5,217 bases of DNA from Verrucomicrobiaceae bacterium (GCA_027483005.1 JAIXVN010000543.1:1-5217), one strand, 5' to 3'; counted from the stretch's first letter, positions 1 through 5,001 are shown. The notes: generated by a model from the letters alone, not told the origin. Made by a program: numbers and translations.

Positions 1-337
1 CATTCCTCGTGATGATGAAGTCCGCCCGGTCACTTTCTGCCGCAGAGGCCTGCATGGCGTCCTCATAGTCCGACATCGTCAGCTTCAAGGCGCGTGCCAC
101 CTCGGTCCCGCCGACGCTTGCGATCTCAAGCCAATCGAGCAGGCGTTGCAGACAGAAGCGGGCGATCCCATCGCCCTTTTCACGACTGAGCAGGTAATAA
201 AGGGTCGCAATCGTATGCGAAGCCGCAGCGCCTTGGTGCAAACCGCCACAAACGGACATAACCGCCTCGGAAGCCTTGGCTCCGGGGCGCGATAGCAGCG
301 AATCGAGCAGGATGTTGGTATCGAGCAAAAGCCTCAT
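1..337 (-). CDS. PIN-domain toxin (VapC-like ribonuclease), C-terminus cut by window edge
   Basis: The reading frame starts at the ATG at 337-335 and runs off the left edge after 112 residues. It begins MRLLLDTNILLDSLLSRP, the classic PIN N-terminus with the first metal-binding aspartate (D6). It later shows MSDYEDAMQ (D90, E92, D93), then ESDRADFIITRN at the edge, the usual lead-in to the last PIN acidic residue. This arrangement fits the PIN_3 branch of VapC-like toxins. Members of the wider family are Mg2+-dependent RNases that cut tRNA or other RNA and are held inactive by the cognate antitoxin. Probably only about 20-35 residues are missing. The start lies 7 bases after the antitoxin stop, so the two genes should be co-transcribed, antitoxin first. 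There is no strong Shine-Dalgarno sequence, which suggests coupling to antitoxin translation. The toxin role is inferred from the family and context, and the RNA target cannot be told. Confidence 0.88.
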   Translation of the reverse strand, partial: MRLLLDTNILLDSLLSRPGAKASEAVMSVCGGLHQGAAASHTIATLYYLLSREKGDGIARFCLQRLLDWLEIASVGGTEVARALKLTMSDYEDAMQASAAESDRADFIITRN

Positions 338-344
338 GAGTCGG

Positions 345-590
345 TCACTTCACGTGCTTGCGGTAGAGATGCTGAAGACGCTCATCCTCAGGATCCGGAA
401 CCACCTCCTTCAAGCTCCCCCTCCATTCCGCCAGCCACTGTGAGGCAGCGGCCTGTTTCCGGTTGGCGTTGAGAAAGGCCATCTCGATCGCCTCCCTTAC
501 CAGCGCGGACTTGGAAATCCCGCGTCGGGAGCTTTCGTGGTCGAGGGTCTCGTTCACGTCGTCCGGGAGCTTCAGGGTGATCGTCGCCAT
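345..590 (-). CDS. Ribbon-helix-helix (CopG/Arc-type) antitoxin
   Basis: This 81-residue protein is the first gene of the toxin-antitoxin pair. Residues 2-8 (ATITLKL) form the DNA-contacting beta strand. Residues 10-21 and about 26-41 (GISKSALVREAIEMAFL) form the two helices of a ribbon-helix-helix fold. The remaining 40 residues (QWLAEWRGSL, then an acidic VPDPEDE stretch) are the usual kind of C-terminal tail that wraps and neutralises a PIN toxin. Antitoxins of this type dimerise, bind an operator before their own gene and repress the operon, more tightly when toxin is bound. A candidate operator lies just upstream. The ATG is the first in the frame and begins exactly at the fold. No Shine-Dalgarno sequence is seen before it. 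The family call is firm; the partnership is inferred from the 7-base spacing. Confidence 0.9.
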   Translation of the reverse strand: MATITLKLPDDVNETLDHESSRRGISKSALVREAIEMAFLNANRKQAAASQWLAEWRGSLKEVVPDPEDERLQHLYRKHVK

Positions 591-598
591 GCCAGACT

Positions 599-629
599 GG
601 TATTACGAAATCCACGAAAAAGCAATACC
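599..629. promoter_or_regulatory. Inverted repeat before the antitoxin gene, possible autoregulatory operator
   Basis: GGTATT at 599-604 and AATACC at 624-629 are perfect inverted half-sites with a 19-base AT-rich spacer, centred about 25 bp before the antitoxin ATG. This is where a ribbon-helix-helix antitoxin would be expected to bind, and the promoter must also lie here. The half-sites are only 6 bp, so chance is a real alternative. I could not place convincing -35 and -10 boxes. Confidence 0.3.
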
Positions 630-633
630 TCAA

Positions 634-687
634 TCCCGAACGGGAAGCGCCCTGACCCGAAGGGCGCTTCAGCACCCGAAGCGGTGC
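634..687. repeat. Cluster of three small palindromes sharing CCCGAA
   Basis: Three hairpins follow one another. TCCCG-aa-CGGGA lies at 634-645. A perfect 10-bp stem GAAGCGCCCT / AGGGCGCTTC lies at 644-653 and 661-670 with a 7-base loop. GCACC / GGTGC lies at 672-676 and 683-687 with a 6-base loop. Each contains CCCGAA, at 635, 656 and 675, about 20 bp apart. The cluster sits between two divergent genes, so no known gene ends here, and no T-run follows on either strand. It may be a REP-like element or a group of regulatory sites. The palindromes are directly visible; the role is unknown. The rest of 591-940 shows no convincing gene. Confidence 0.55.
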
Positions 688-940
688 CCCTTTCGTGACT
701 GGATTTCTTCAAGTTCCAAAAAATCAACCAGTCCAAAGCGCCTAGATCCAATCGTCACAGCTAGACAAGCCATCAGGAAAATCGAATCAATTTCCGAGGC
801 CCGAAAGACCTGGAGCTTCCACAAGCGCCGCATTGACAACCAAGCATTTCCAGAGATCATCTCCCCATCGTGAAGCCCACCAAAAAACCGTTAGATATCC
901 AGCTCCGAGTGGGAGAATAAACACTGTTCTGCAAGAAATT

Positions 941-1552
941 ATGCCCTGCTGCGATTGCCATATCGAGGTTACCGACTCTTCACAGAAGCGTTTGCTCGTA
1001 ATCCTACTCGCCATCAATGCGACCATGTTTGTCGTCGAGCTGATCGTGGGGCTCATCGCGGAATCAACCGGCGTTCTTGCTGATTCGCTCGACATGCTAG
1101 CAGACTCTCTGGTTTACGGGATCGCATTCTACGCGGTGGGGCGATGCGGAACGATCAAGACGAAAGCGGCATTTTTGAGCGGGATTTTTCAGATCATCGT
1201 CGCGGGTAGTATTCTCTTCGACATCAGCCGTCGTGCGTTTTTCGGGAGTGATCCAGAGTCATGGCTCATGTTTTTGGTCTCTTGTGCTGCATTGGTTGCG
1301 AATTCGGTTTGCCTTTCTCTTGTTACGAAGGAGAAGCAAGGCGAGGTTCACATGAGAGCCAGCTATATCTTCTCCAAGAACGACGTCTTAGCCAACTGCG
1401 GAGTGATCTTGGCGAGTGTGTTGATTTTCGTGACTGGTTCGCGTTGGCCGGACTTACTTATCGGCGTGATCATTACCGTTCTTGTGTTTAGAGGAGGCCT
1501 TCAGATCGTCGCCGAAGCAAGAAAACAAGAAGCAGAACAAGCCGCGTCATGA
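941..1552 (+). CDS. Cation diffusion facilitator family transporter, small accessory-element subfamily
   Basis: This is a 203-residue inner-membrane protein expected to export a divalent metal ion by proton exchange. About six membrane segments can be picked out (roughly 16-38, 45-68, 78-97, 108-128, 150-167, 170-188). Helix 2 carries the family signature LADSLDMLADS with a D51-xxx-D55 metal site. Helix 5 carries HMRASYIFSKNDVLAN, in which D148 is kept but the histidine four residues earlier in most relatives is F144. This matches a short subfamily I associate with integrative elements and metal-resistance islands. The usual C-terminal cytoplasmic domain is absent. I chose the ATG at 941 because the protein then starts MPCCDCH, the Cys-rich start typical of this subfamily. 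An upstream in-frame ATG at 833 would add 36 residues that do not look conserved. The metal cannot be told. No partner regulator gene is adjacent. Confidence 0.85.
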   Translation: MPCCDCHIEVTDSSQKRLLVILLAINATMFVVELIVGLIAESTGVLADSLDMLADSLVYGIAFYAVGRCGTIKTKAAFLSGIFQIIVAGSILFDISRRAFFGSDPESWLMFLVSCAALVANSVCLSLVTKEKQGEVHMRASYIFSKNDVLANCGVILASVLIFVTGSRWPDLLIGVIITVLVFRGGLQIVAEARKQEAEQAAS

Positions 1553-1554
1553 CA

Positions 1555-1639
1555 ACCCCTACCAGCCGCCCTGTATCGATGATTTTCCGTAACTACAACA
1601 CCAACCCCGTGATCGACGTGCGCCCCCGCTGGTAGGGGT
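1555..1639. repeat. Long-span palindromic element, copy 1
   Basis: A perfect 12-bp inverted repeat, ACCCCTACCAGC at 1555-1566 and GCTGGTAGGGGT at 1628-1639, flanks 61 bases. A shorter inner pair, TCGAT (1576-1580) and ATCGA (1612-1616), lies inside. It starts 2 bases after the transporter stop and lies before the convergent Fn3-like gene's stop, so RNA from either strand could fold here. No T-run follows, so it is not a classical terminator. It resembles the element at 4262-4342 in its arms, in the adjacent CGCCCTG, and in the order of motifs in its right half. Confidence 0.65.
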
Positions 1640-1667
1640 GCATGCGCTTTGACGCTGCCGAAAATCC

Positions 1668-1866
1668 CCGCTCACCCCACTGGCCTGGTCACGGTCACGG
1701 CATTGCTGCCGCGCTCGTTGCCTTGTTCGGTCTGTGCGTAGAGCTTGAAGGTGGCGGAGGAGCCGGGGGCGGTGAGGCCCCAGTTTCCGGTCCAGGTGGC
1801 GGGGGCGTTGGCGGGCAGGGTGGCGATCACGCTTTCATCGTCCGACTCATAGTCCGGGCCGGTGGT
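1668..1866. repeat. Direct repeat, copy A (3' end of the Fn3-like gene)
   Basis: This segment recurs at 5002-5188 in the same orientation with 9 mismatches over 187 aligned bases and one 12-base in-frame gap at 1844-1855. Similarity starts about 4 bases outside the stop codon, so the shared part is essentially coding sequence. Confidence 0.9.
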
Positions 1867-2634
1867 GCCGCGGATTTGGAGGGTGGTGACGCTTTCATCG
1901 GTGATCGGGGCCCAGGCCAGATCGACGGTCTGCGTGGTGGCATCCCAGGTGCCGGAAAGCACGGCGGCCTCCGGCGTGGAGCCTTCCGGCGGGGAAAGAC
2001 GCGGCAGGGAGGCGAGAATGGCGCTGCCTTCCGCGAACTCCGCCGGGATGCGCTGGCGATACTGCACCAGCACGGTGCGGATCTGGCCCTCCATTTCCGT
2101 CCGCTGGGAACGGGCCAGCATCAGGCCGTTCTGCGCCGCGCTCCAGGCGGGGTAGGCCGCTTGGAGAAGGCCGCGCTCCGTCATGAAAGTGGTGAGGGTG
2201 TAGCCGCCCATCAGGGTGATCGGGTCACCGGTGCTCGCGGCATTGTAGCGCTGCCAAAGATCCGCCAGATCATCCAGCGGCTGCAGCACCTTTCCCATCC
2301 CCTCGCTCTGGGAATAGGCCTTCGGGCGCAGGGACATGTAAGGACTGTCCGGGTCGGTGCTTGCCAGCTTGAGATTGAACTGATTCAGCCGCTCCAGCAT
2401 CGCCGCCTTCAGGGTCTCAATCTGGGCGCGGGCCAGCTCCACGCCGTTGCGGGCGCTCTCCACCTCGCTGCGCTGGTCCTGGAGGTTCTCCCGCATCTCG
2501 GAAAGGTTCTCCACGGTGACGCCGCCACCCAGAGCGATGCCGGCCCCGCCGCCCAGGGCCGCGTTGGCACTGGTCCAGTGGGCAATGAAGGAATCCATGG
2601 TCGGCAAGTAAGAGGCAGGTCCGGTGAGTGGCAT
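1672..2634 (-). CDS. Coiled-coil protein with C-terminal fibronectin-III-like domain, unknown function
   Basis: This 320-residue protein starts at the ATG at 2634-2632 (MPLTGPASYLPTMDSFIAHW). An earlier in-frame ATG at 2718 would add 28 poorly organised residues, so the later start is preferred. No signal peptide is seen. A small Gly/Ala-rich stretch (about 24-39) is followed by a charged heptad-like coiled coil (about 43-92), more helical sequence to about 200, a Pro-rich linker (about 211-223), and a beta-rich Fn3-like domain. That domain includes VDLAWAPITD, TWTGNWGLTAPG and SATFKLYAQTEQG, and ends VTVTRPVG. The style is familiar from uncharacterised proteins I associate with Verrucomicrobiota. 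A role in binding or scaffolding is a guess. The coding strand is very GC-rich, which leaves a long meaningless open frame on the opposite strand. A second copy of its 3' end lies at the right edge. About 21-bp-periodic repeats precede it and may control it. Confidence 0.75.
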   Translation of the reverse strand: MPLTGPASYLPTMDSFIAHWTSANAALGGGAGIALGGGVTVENLSEMRENLQDQRSEVESARNGVELARAQIETLKAAMLERLNQFNLKLASTDPDSPYMSLRPKAYSQSEGMGKVLQPLDDLADLWQRYNAASTGDPITLMGGYTLTTFMTERGLLQAAYPAWSAAQNGLMLARSQRTEMEGQIRTVLVQYRQRIPAEFAEGSAILASLPRLSPPEGSTPEAAVLSGTWDATTQTVDLAWAPITDESVTTLQIRGTTGPDYESDDESVIATLPANAPATWTGNWGLTAPGSSATFKLYAQTEQGNERGSNAVTVTRPVG

Positions 2635-2659
2635 GGCGGTTTGGATATTTCGCAATAAA

Positions 2660-2672
2660 GCTTGATACAAGC
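2660..2672. promoter_or_regulatory. Short palindrome upstream of the Fn3-like gene start
   Basis: GCTTG-ata-CAAGC is a perfect 5-bp inverted repeat with a 3-base centre, lying 26 bases before the preferred ATG at 2634. It could be an operator or a hairpin in the 5' leader. A sequence this short can occur by chance. Confidence 0.2.
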
Positions 2673-2689
2673 CGCACCGGATCGCAAGA

Positions 2690-2815
2690 AAAATCAATCG
2701 GAGATACCATTTTGTCAATCGGAGGACTTATTTTGGTCATCGGATGTAGCATTAAGGTGCTCGAAGCTTTCAATTTGGTCATCGAGTTGCTCACTTTGAT
2801 CCAAAATGCTAGCTC
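2690..2815. repeat. Array of degenerate 21-bp repeats upstream of the Fn3-like gene
   Basis: The core TTTGGTCATCGGA recurs in register every 21 bases. ATCGG lies at 2697, 2718 and 2739, the weaker CTCGA at 2760, and ATCGA at 2781. The T-rich unit beginnings lie at 2711, 2732, 2774 and 2795. Units 2, 3 and 5 are most alike, unit 4 is poor, and the sixth (2795) keeps only its TTTG beginning. A spacing of 21 bp is two helical turns, so the cores face one side of the DNA. It is also seven codons, and the plus-strand frame reads as heptads such as LSIGGLI and LVIGCSI. It is either a protein-binding array controlling the gene starting at 2634 or the remnant of a heptad-repeat gene. Confidence 0.6.
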
Positions 2816-2839
2816 CGATGCCACATTTGGATCATCCGA

Positions 2840-3084
2840 CGGCAATGATTGATTCCCCGAGTTTGAAAAATCATGAATTGTCGCCCAGGATTCCAACCTG
2901 GAAATGCCGACGGAGGCGCCTGAAATCGCTCAGGCGGCGATCGTCACTTGCCAGCGAAGTTGGAAGGTCGTTTGACCCTCCCCGCCCCCGAACCTTTCCC
3001 CCCGCCCGATCCCCAAACGCAAATTCCTCCCAAAAGCTTGGCATCCCAGCCCGCCGGACCTAAAAGCCCAACATGAACGAGGCT
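2840..3084. other. Intergenic stretch without a convincing gene; two small hairpins
   Basis: No reading frame here looks like a protein. Two perfect hairpins are visible: CCAGG / CCTGG at 2885-2889 and 2897-2901, and CGCCTGA / TCAGGCG at 2917-2923 and 2930-2936 with a 6-base loop. Neither is followed by a T-run. The part from about 2975 to 3060 is C-rich on the plus strand. Confidence 0.4.
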
Positions 3085-3188
3085 GCCAAACTCCAATCCT
3101 CCGAGTCGGGTCGCCTTTGTCCCCTGCTCACCGAGCGGTCGGCGATCACCCCCCAAACCCGACCGGTCGGTCGATAACGCAGTTAGGC
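3085..3188 (+). other. attC-like site (weaker), left boundary of the cassette
   Basis: The right end is the integron core GTTAGGC (3182-3188). A partner core GCCAAAC lies at 3085-3091. The reverse complement of the right arm (GCCTAACTGC...GGTCGGGT) aligns in part with the left arm (GCCAAACTCC...AGTCGGGT, to about 3111). This gives an imperfect long hairpin with unequal arms, as in attC sites. GCCCAAC at 3066 is an alternative left core. The length of 104 bases is within the usual attC range. A 12-bp palindrome, CCGACCGGTCGG (3159-3170), lies in the right arm. The left arm pairs less well than in the next site. Confidence 0.45.
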
Positions 3189-3815
3189 AAGAAACTAAAA
3201 GATACGTTATCACCTTATGAAGCCACTCCTTCCCCAACTGTTCGTGGCAACTTTGGCATTTTGCTGGGTGCCTCTGCACGCTCAAGATGGAAAAGTCGCA
3301 TCCGACATCACAAGCGAAGCCAAACCGTTTCCTCAAGATTTGGAGGAGGGCGCACATGCTGTATTTGCCCGGCTTAAAGGCGTGAGCGTTCCTGATTCAC
3401 CGAGGGAGTTTATTCCCTTCGCGATTGTACGAAAGCTTCAACCGGAGCAACAAGCTGGCAAGTGGGGCGAGTATGCTGTGAAAATGCCGGGGACAAAGGT
3501 CGAGCCGGATCTTCACGAGCGCGTGTTGAGGGACTTCCGGCAGCACCTGCCGAGGCAACTCGCGGCAGAAATGATCAATGCCTGGTTGATTCTATATGAG
3601 GAGAGTGGTACGGTTTATCTAATCGTGCAAGACGGTGTCGGCCCAGAAGCCCGGTTCCGAGCGGTGCGCCCGAAGAATCTCCATGAACTCAAGCTCGGAG
3701 ATTTCAAGCCCGAATGAACCCGTTGCCTAACGAATCGTGGCGCGCCAACCGGCCATAAGCTTTTCAATTTCATTCCATTTTCCTTTCAATCGCGCCGGTG
3801 GGCGCACATCAAACG
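3183..3815 (+). mobile_element. Integron-type gene cassette (633 bp, one gene)
   Basis: The segment between the predicted cut points of the two attC-like sites (G3182/T3183 and G3815/T3816) holds one short gene in the attC orientation, as integron cassettes do. If it circularised, its first six bases, TTAGGC, would follow G3815 and give GTTAGGC. That is the exact complement of the GCCTAAC core at 3725-3731 of its own attC. This internal match is what the cassette model predicts and is hard to get by chance. No integrase gene or cassette promoter lies in the window, so this may be part of a distant array or a stray group of attC sites. Confidence 0.6.
3217..3717 (+). CDS. Small secreted protein of unknown function, carried on the cassette
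   Basis: This 166-residue protein begins with a clear signal peptide (MKPLLPQLFVATLAFCWVPLHA), with likely cleavage after A22 before QDG. The mature part of about 144 residues is mixed, charged and without recognised motifs. It includes a helical part, ERVLRDFRQHLPRQLAAEMI, then a beta-like stretch, AWLILYEESGTVYLIVQDG. There are no further membrane segments and, apart from C16 in the signal peptide, no cysteine. It is expected in the periplasm or outside the cell. The ATG is 29 bases after the GTTAGGC core, and the stop is 7 bases before the attC core GCCTAAC, the tight packing typical of cassette genes. No Shine-Dalgarno sequence is visible. I do not recognise the family. Confidence 0.75.
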   Translation: MKPLLPQLFVATLAFCWVPLHAQDGKVASDITSEAKPFPQDLEEGAHAVFARLKGVSVPDSPREFIPFAIVRKLQPEQQAGKWGEYAVKMPGTKVEPDLHERVLRDFRQHLPRQLAAEMINAWLILYEESGTVYLIVQDGVGPEARFRAVRPKNLHELKLGDFKPE

Positions 3816-3821
3816 TTCGCC
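3725..3821 (+). other. attC-like recombination site of the cassette
   Basis: The 97-base site starts with GCCTAAC (3725-3731) and ends with GTTCGCC (3815-3821). The arms form an imperfect hairpin. The left arm up to about 3753 and the reverse complement of 3794-3821 share the core, then AACG, TG and a GCGC..C.ACCGGC block, with mismatches and one extra base on the left arm. An unpaired base on one arm and a mismatched centre are typical of attC, where they mark the recombined strand. The middle (about 3754-3793) is AT-rich and unpaired. In an array the last six bases of the right core belong to the next cassette, which explains why GTTCGCC does not match GCCTAAC. Confidence 0.6.
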
Positions 3822-3828
3822 AGAAAAT

Positions 3829-4337
3829 ATGAAGGCACTCGAAAAACTGATTTTATTGGCGGCAGGAGGGTATTTTTTACCGCGCTGCCTGTCGCCGGAA
3901 GCGATGTTTTTCTCGGAGGGTTTCTACACTATCAGGATATTGGGAAGCGGAAGCTAGACGCAGATGAAACACTGGGTGCATTTGTAGAGAGGCTTGGCGG
4001 AATCATTAGGGGCGAGTATGAGGTTAATGGAAGGAGAAAAATAGTTCATTGCGCTATCCACGTGTATCGTGAAGGAAAACTTAACATATTTCGGTTTGAT
4101 CAAGATGGAGCCAAGGCCTGGGCTTTTAAACTCAAAGATGGCGACACGATTGAAATTGCCGAGAGAATGTGGATGCCAGCCGATCCGATATCTAAAGCCG
4201 AATTGAAATTTGCACCAGCAAAGTTCAAACGTGATCAAGCCGAACAAGCTGGCGCTAGAAAACCCGCTACCCGCCCTGAGTCGGGGTCAGAGGGACGCGA
4301 CAAACCTCAACCTGAATCGGAGGGGCGCTCCCGGTAG
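3829..4337 (+). CDS. SLBB-like exported protein, split by an apparent -1 frameshift
   Basis: The ATG at 3829 lies 7 bases after the GTTCGCC core, a normal place for a cassette gene start. It gives a signal-peptide start (MKALEKLILLAAGGYF), but that frame ends at a TAG 43 codons in (3955-3957). The frame to 4337 carries the conserved-looking body. Switching from the first to the second at TTTTTTA (3873-3879) gives about 169 residues, MKALEKLILLAAGGYFL then TALPVAGSDVFLGGF. The body resembles an SLBB beta-grasp domain (about 27-112): VFLGGFLHYQDIGKRKLDAD, ETLGAFVERLGG, a beta strand IHVYREGK, and LKDGDTIEIAERMW. Such domains bind ligands, often in polysaccharide export, but this one stands alone. 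The last 25 or so residues are charged and are encoded by a palindromic element. The gene is AT-richer than its neighbours. A GTG at 3798 would open the second frame but lies inside the attC site. It may be a true frameshifted gene, a pseudogene, or a sequencing error. Confidence 0.55.
3873..3879 (+). promoter_or_regulatory. Possible -1 slippery heptamer T TTT TTA
   Basis: The heptamer sits in exact register with the frame from ATG 3829 (codons TAT TTT TTA), the X XXY YYZ form used for -1 ribosomal frameshifting. A shift here enters the frame that runs to 4337. The six T bases could also allow polymerase slippage. No strong downstream stimulatory hairpin is seen, only a weak CGCT / AGCG pair (3883-3886 and 3900-3903). 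Confidence 0.35.
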
Positions 4338-4342
4338 CGGGT
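4262..4342. repeat. Long-span palindromic element, copy 2
   Basis: A perfect 10-bp inverted repeat, ACCCGCTACC (4262-4271) and GGTAGCGGGT (4333-4342), flanks 61 bases. CGCCC and GGGCG next to the arms can extend the stem with a bulge. Both arms, the adjacent CGCCCTG, and a right-half order of ACAA, CAACC, ATCG and GCGC match the element at 1555-1639. It covers the end of the SLBB-like frame, whose stop TAG lies within the right arm (4335-4337). Confidence 0.65.
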
Positions 4343-4399
4343 GGCAGGCCTCGACGTCGGCCAAGAACCTCAGCAATCCATCGCGCAAGAGATTCAGTC

Positions 4400-4816
4400 A
4401 TGGGCAATGAGCCAACACCCTCAACGAGTGCGGATCTATCCCCACAATGGAATCTTTTCGATTCGTCAAAAGTTTCTCCTGTCCGGTATTTGATAACTTT
4501 GACGCTTTCCGTCTCGCCGATTCCCGTCTTCTACTTGATGTCATGGGTCACGGTTAAGTATCCCTTCATCCAGCGATGGGAGCCTGTCTACTTTTCGCTC
4601 GGCGTCATTCTCGTCATTGGTTCGCCTATCGTTTTCATCACGGCGACCGTCAAACTGATGTATCGGCTCTGGAGAGAGGCCAGTGAACGGCCCCATGCCA
4701 ACCGACGAGAAATTCTCTATTTGAGTGCCGTCGCGCTGGCTTATGGGGGATTTTGTCTGCATGGACTGATCGAAATGCTTCAGTTTGCTGCATTCTGGAA
4801 TGGTTATCGTGGCTGA
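4400..4816 (+). CDS. Small integral membrane protein of unknown function
   Basis: This 138-residue protein has a polar N-terminal tail (about 1-27) and three likely membrane segments: about 28-50 (VRYLITLTLSVSPIPVFYLM), 62-87 (YFSLGVILVIGSPIVFITAT) and 105-128 (ILYLSAVALAYGGFCLHGLI). A basic loop, KLMYRLWREASERPHANRRE, joins the last two and should face the cytoplasm. No catalytic or metal-binding motif is evident. An AAGAGA purine run at 4387-4392 is a weak ribosome site 7 bases before the ATG. It follows the SLBB-like gene on the same strand after 62 bases, so shared transcription is possible. No attC-like site lies before or after it, so I do not call it a cassette gene. I do not recognise the family. 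Confidence 0.6.
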   Translation: MGNEPTPSTSADLSPQWNLFDSSKVSPVRYLITLTLSVSPIPVFYLMSWVTVKYPFIQRWEPVYFSLGVILVIGSPIVFITATVKLMYRLWREASERPHANRREILYLSAVALAYGGFCLHGLIEMLQFAAFWNGYRG

Positions 4817-4954
4817 CTTGGGTGAATCTGGCAGGAGCTTCTAATGTTTGGGTGTTTTAGGGCAATGCACTGACGAAATCATGACCCAACAGAAGCCTCG
4901 CAAAACGGGTGCAGGCAACGGCTATCTGTAGCGTCATGGTGTAATGCTCCCTCT

Positions 4955-4968
4955 CGACGTCGACGTCG
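4955..4968. other. Perfect 14-bp palindrome
   Basis: CGACGTCGACGTCG is fully self-complementary and lies between the convergent membrane-protein gene and the second Fn3-like gene. A shorter CGACGTCG also occurs near 4353. TTCCC-cagca-GGGAA at 4982-4996 is a small hairpin past the stop of the minus-strand gene, with no clear T-run after it. No gene is seen in 4817-5005. The role is unknown. Confidence 0.35.
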
Positions 4969-5001
4969 CCTGTTCCGAGGGTTCCCCAGCAGGGAAAGAA
5001 A

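Noticed and set aside
669..860. Minus-strand open frame of 63 codons between the antitoxin and transporter genes
   Set aside because: It shows no family features or start signal and runs into the palindrome cluster. I could not tell it from chance.
833..862. TTGACA at 833 as a -35 box for the transporter
   Set aside because: The sequence 17-18 bases later (ATCATC or TCATCT) is a poor -10 box, and the standard consensus may not apply in this organism.
463..873. Plus-strand open frame of 136 codons overlapping the antitoxin
   Set aside because: It is antisense to the ribbon-helix-helix gene and low in pattern (many Ser, Arg, Ile), with no recognisable start context.
1555..1639. Palindromic element copy 1 as an attC site or intrinsic terminator
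   Set aside because: It has no RYYYAAC / GTTRRRY cores at its ends and no T-run after the stem.
1642..2658. Long plus-strand open frame of 338 codons
   Set aside because: It is antisense to the Fn3-like gene, rich in Gly, Ala, His and Arg with no domain pattern, and explained by the high GC of the opposite coding strand. The minus-strand protein has a recognisable paralogue.
2628..2852. Plus-strand 74-codon frame with heptads such as LVIGCSI
   Set aside because: The heptads come from the 21-bp DNA repeats, and the frame starts at a GTG overlapping the start of the Fn3-like gene. A gene remnant remains possible and is noted in the findings.
2944..3357. Minus-strand open frame of 137 codons
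   Set aside because: It crosses the first attC-like site and overlaps the signal peptide of the cassette gene in antisense. Its Gly-rich end reflects a C-rich opposite strand.
3798..3878. GTG at 3798 as the start of the SLBB-like gene
   Set aside because: It lies inside the right arm of the attC-like site and gives no signal peptide. The ATG at 3829 gives one and is at a normal distance from the cassette boundary, at the price of a frameshift.
4239..4400. GCCGAAC at 4239 as the left core of a third attC
   Set aside because: It differs by one base from the expected GGCGAAC, and no GTT-containing right core follows within a normal distance.
4881..4931. Mini-frame ATG to TAG of 16 residues (MTQQKPRKTGAGNGYL)
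   Set aside because: It is too short to support, with no ribosome site and no comparison available.
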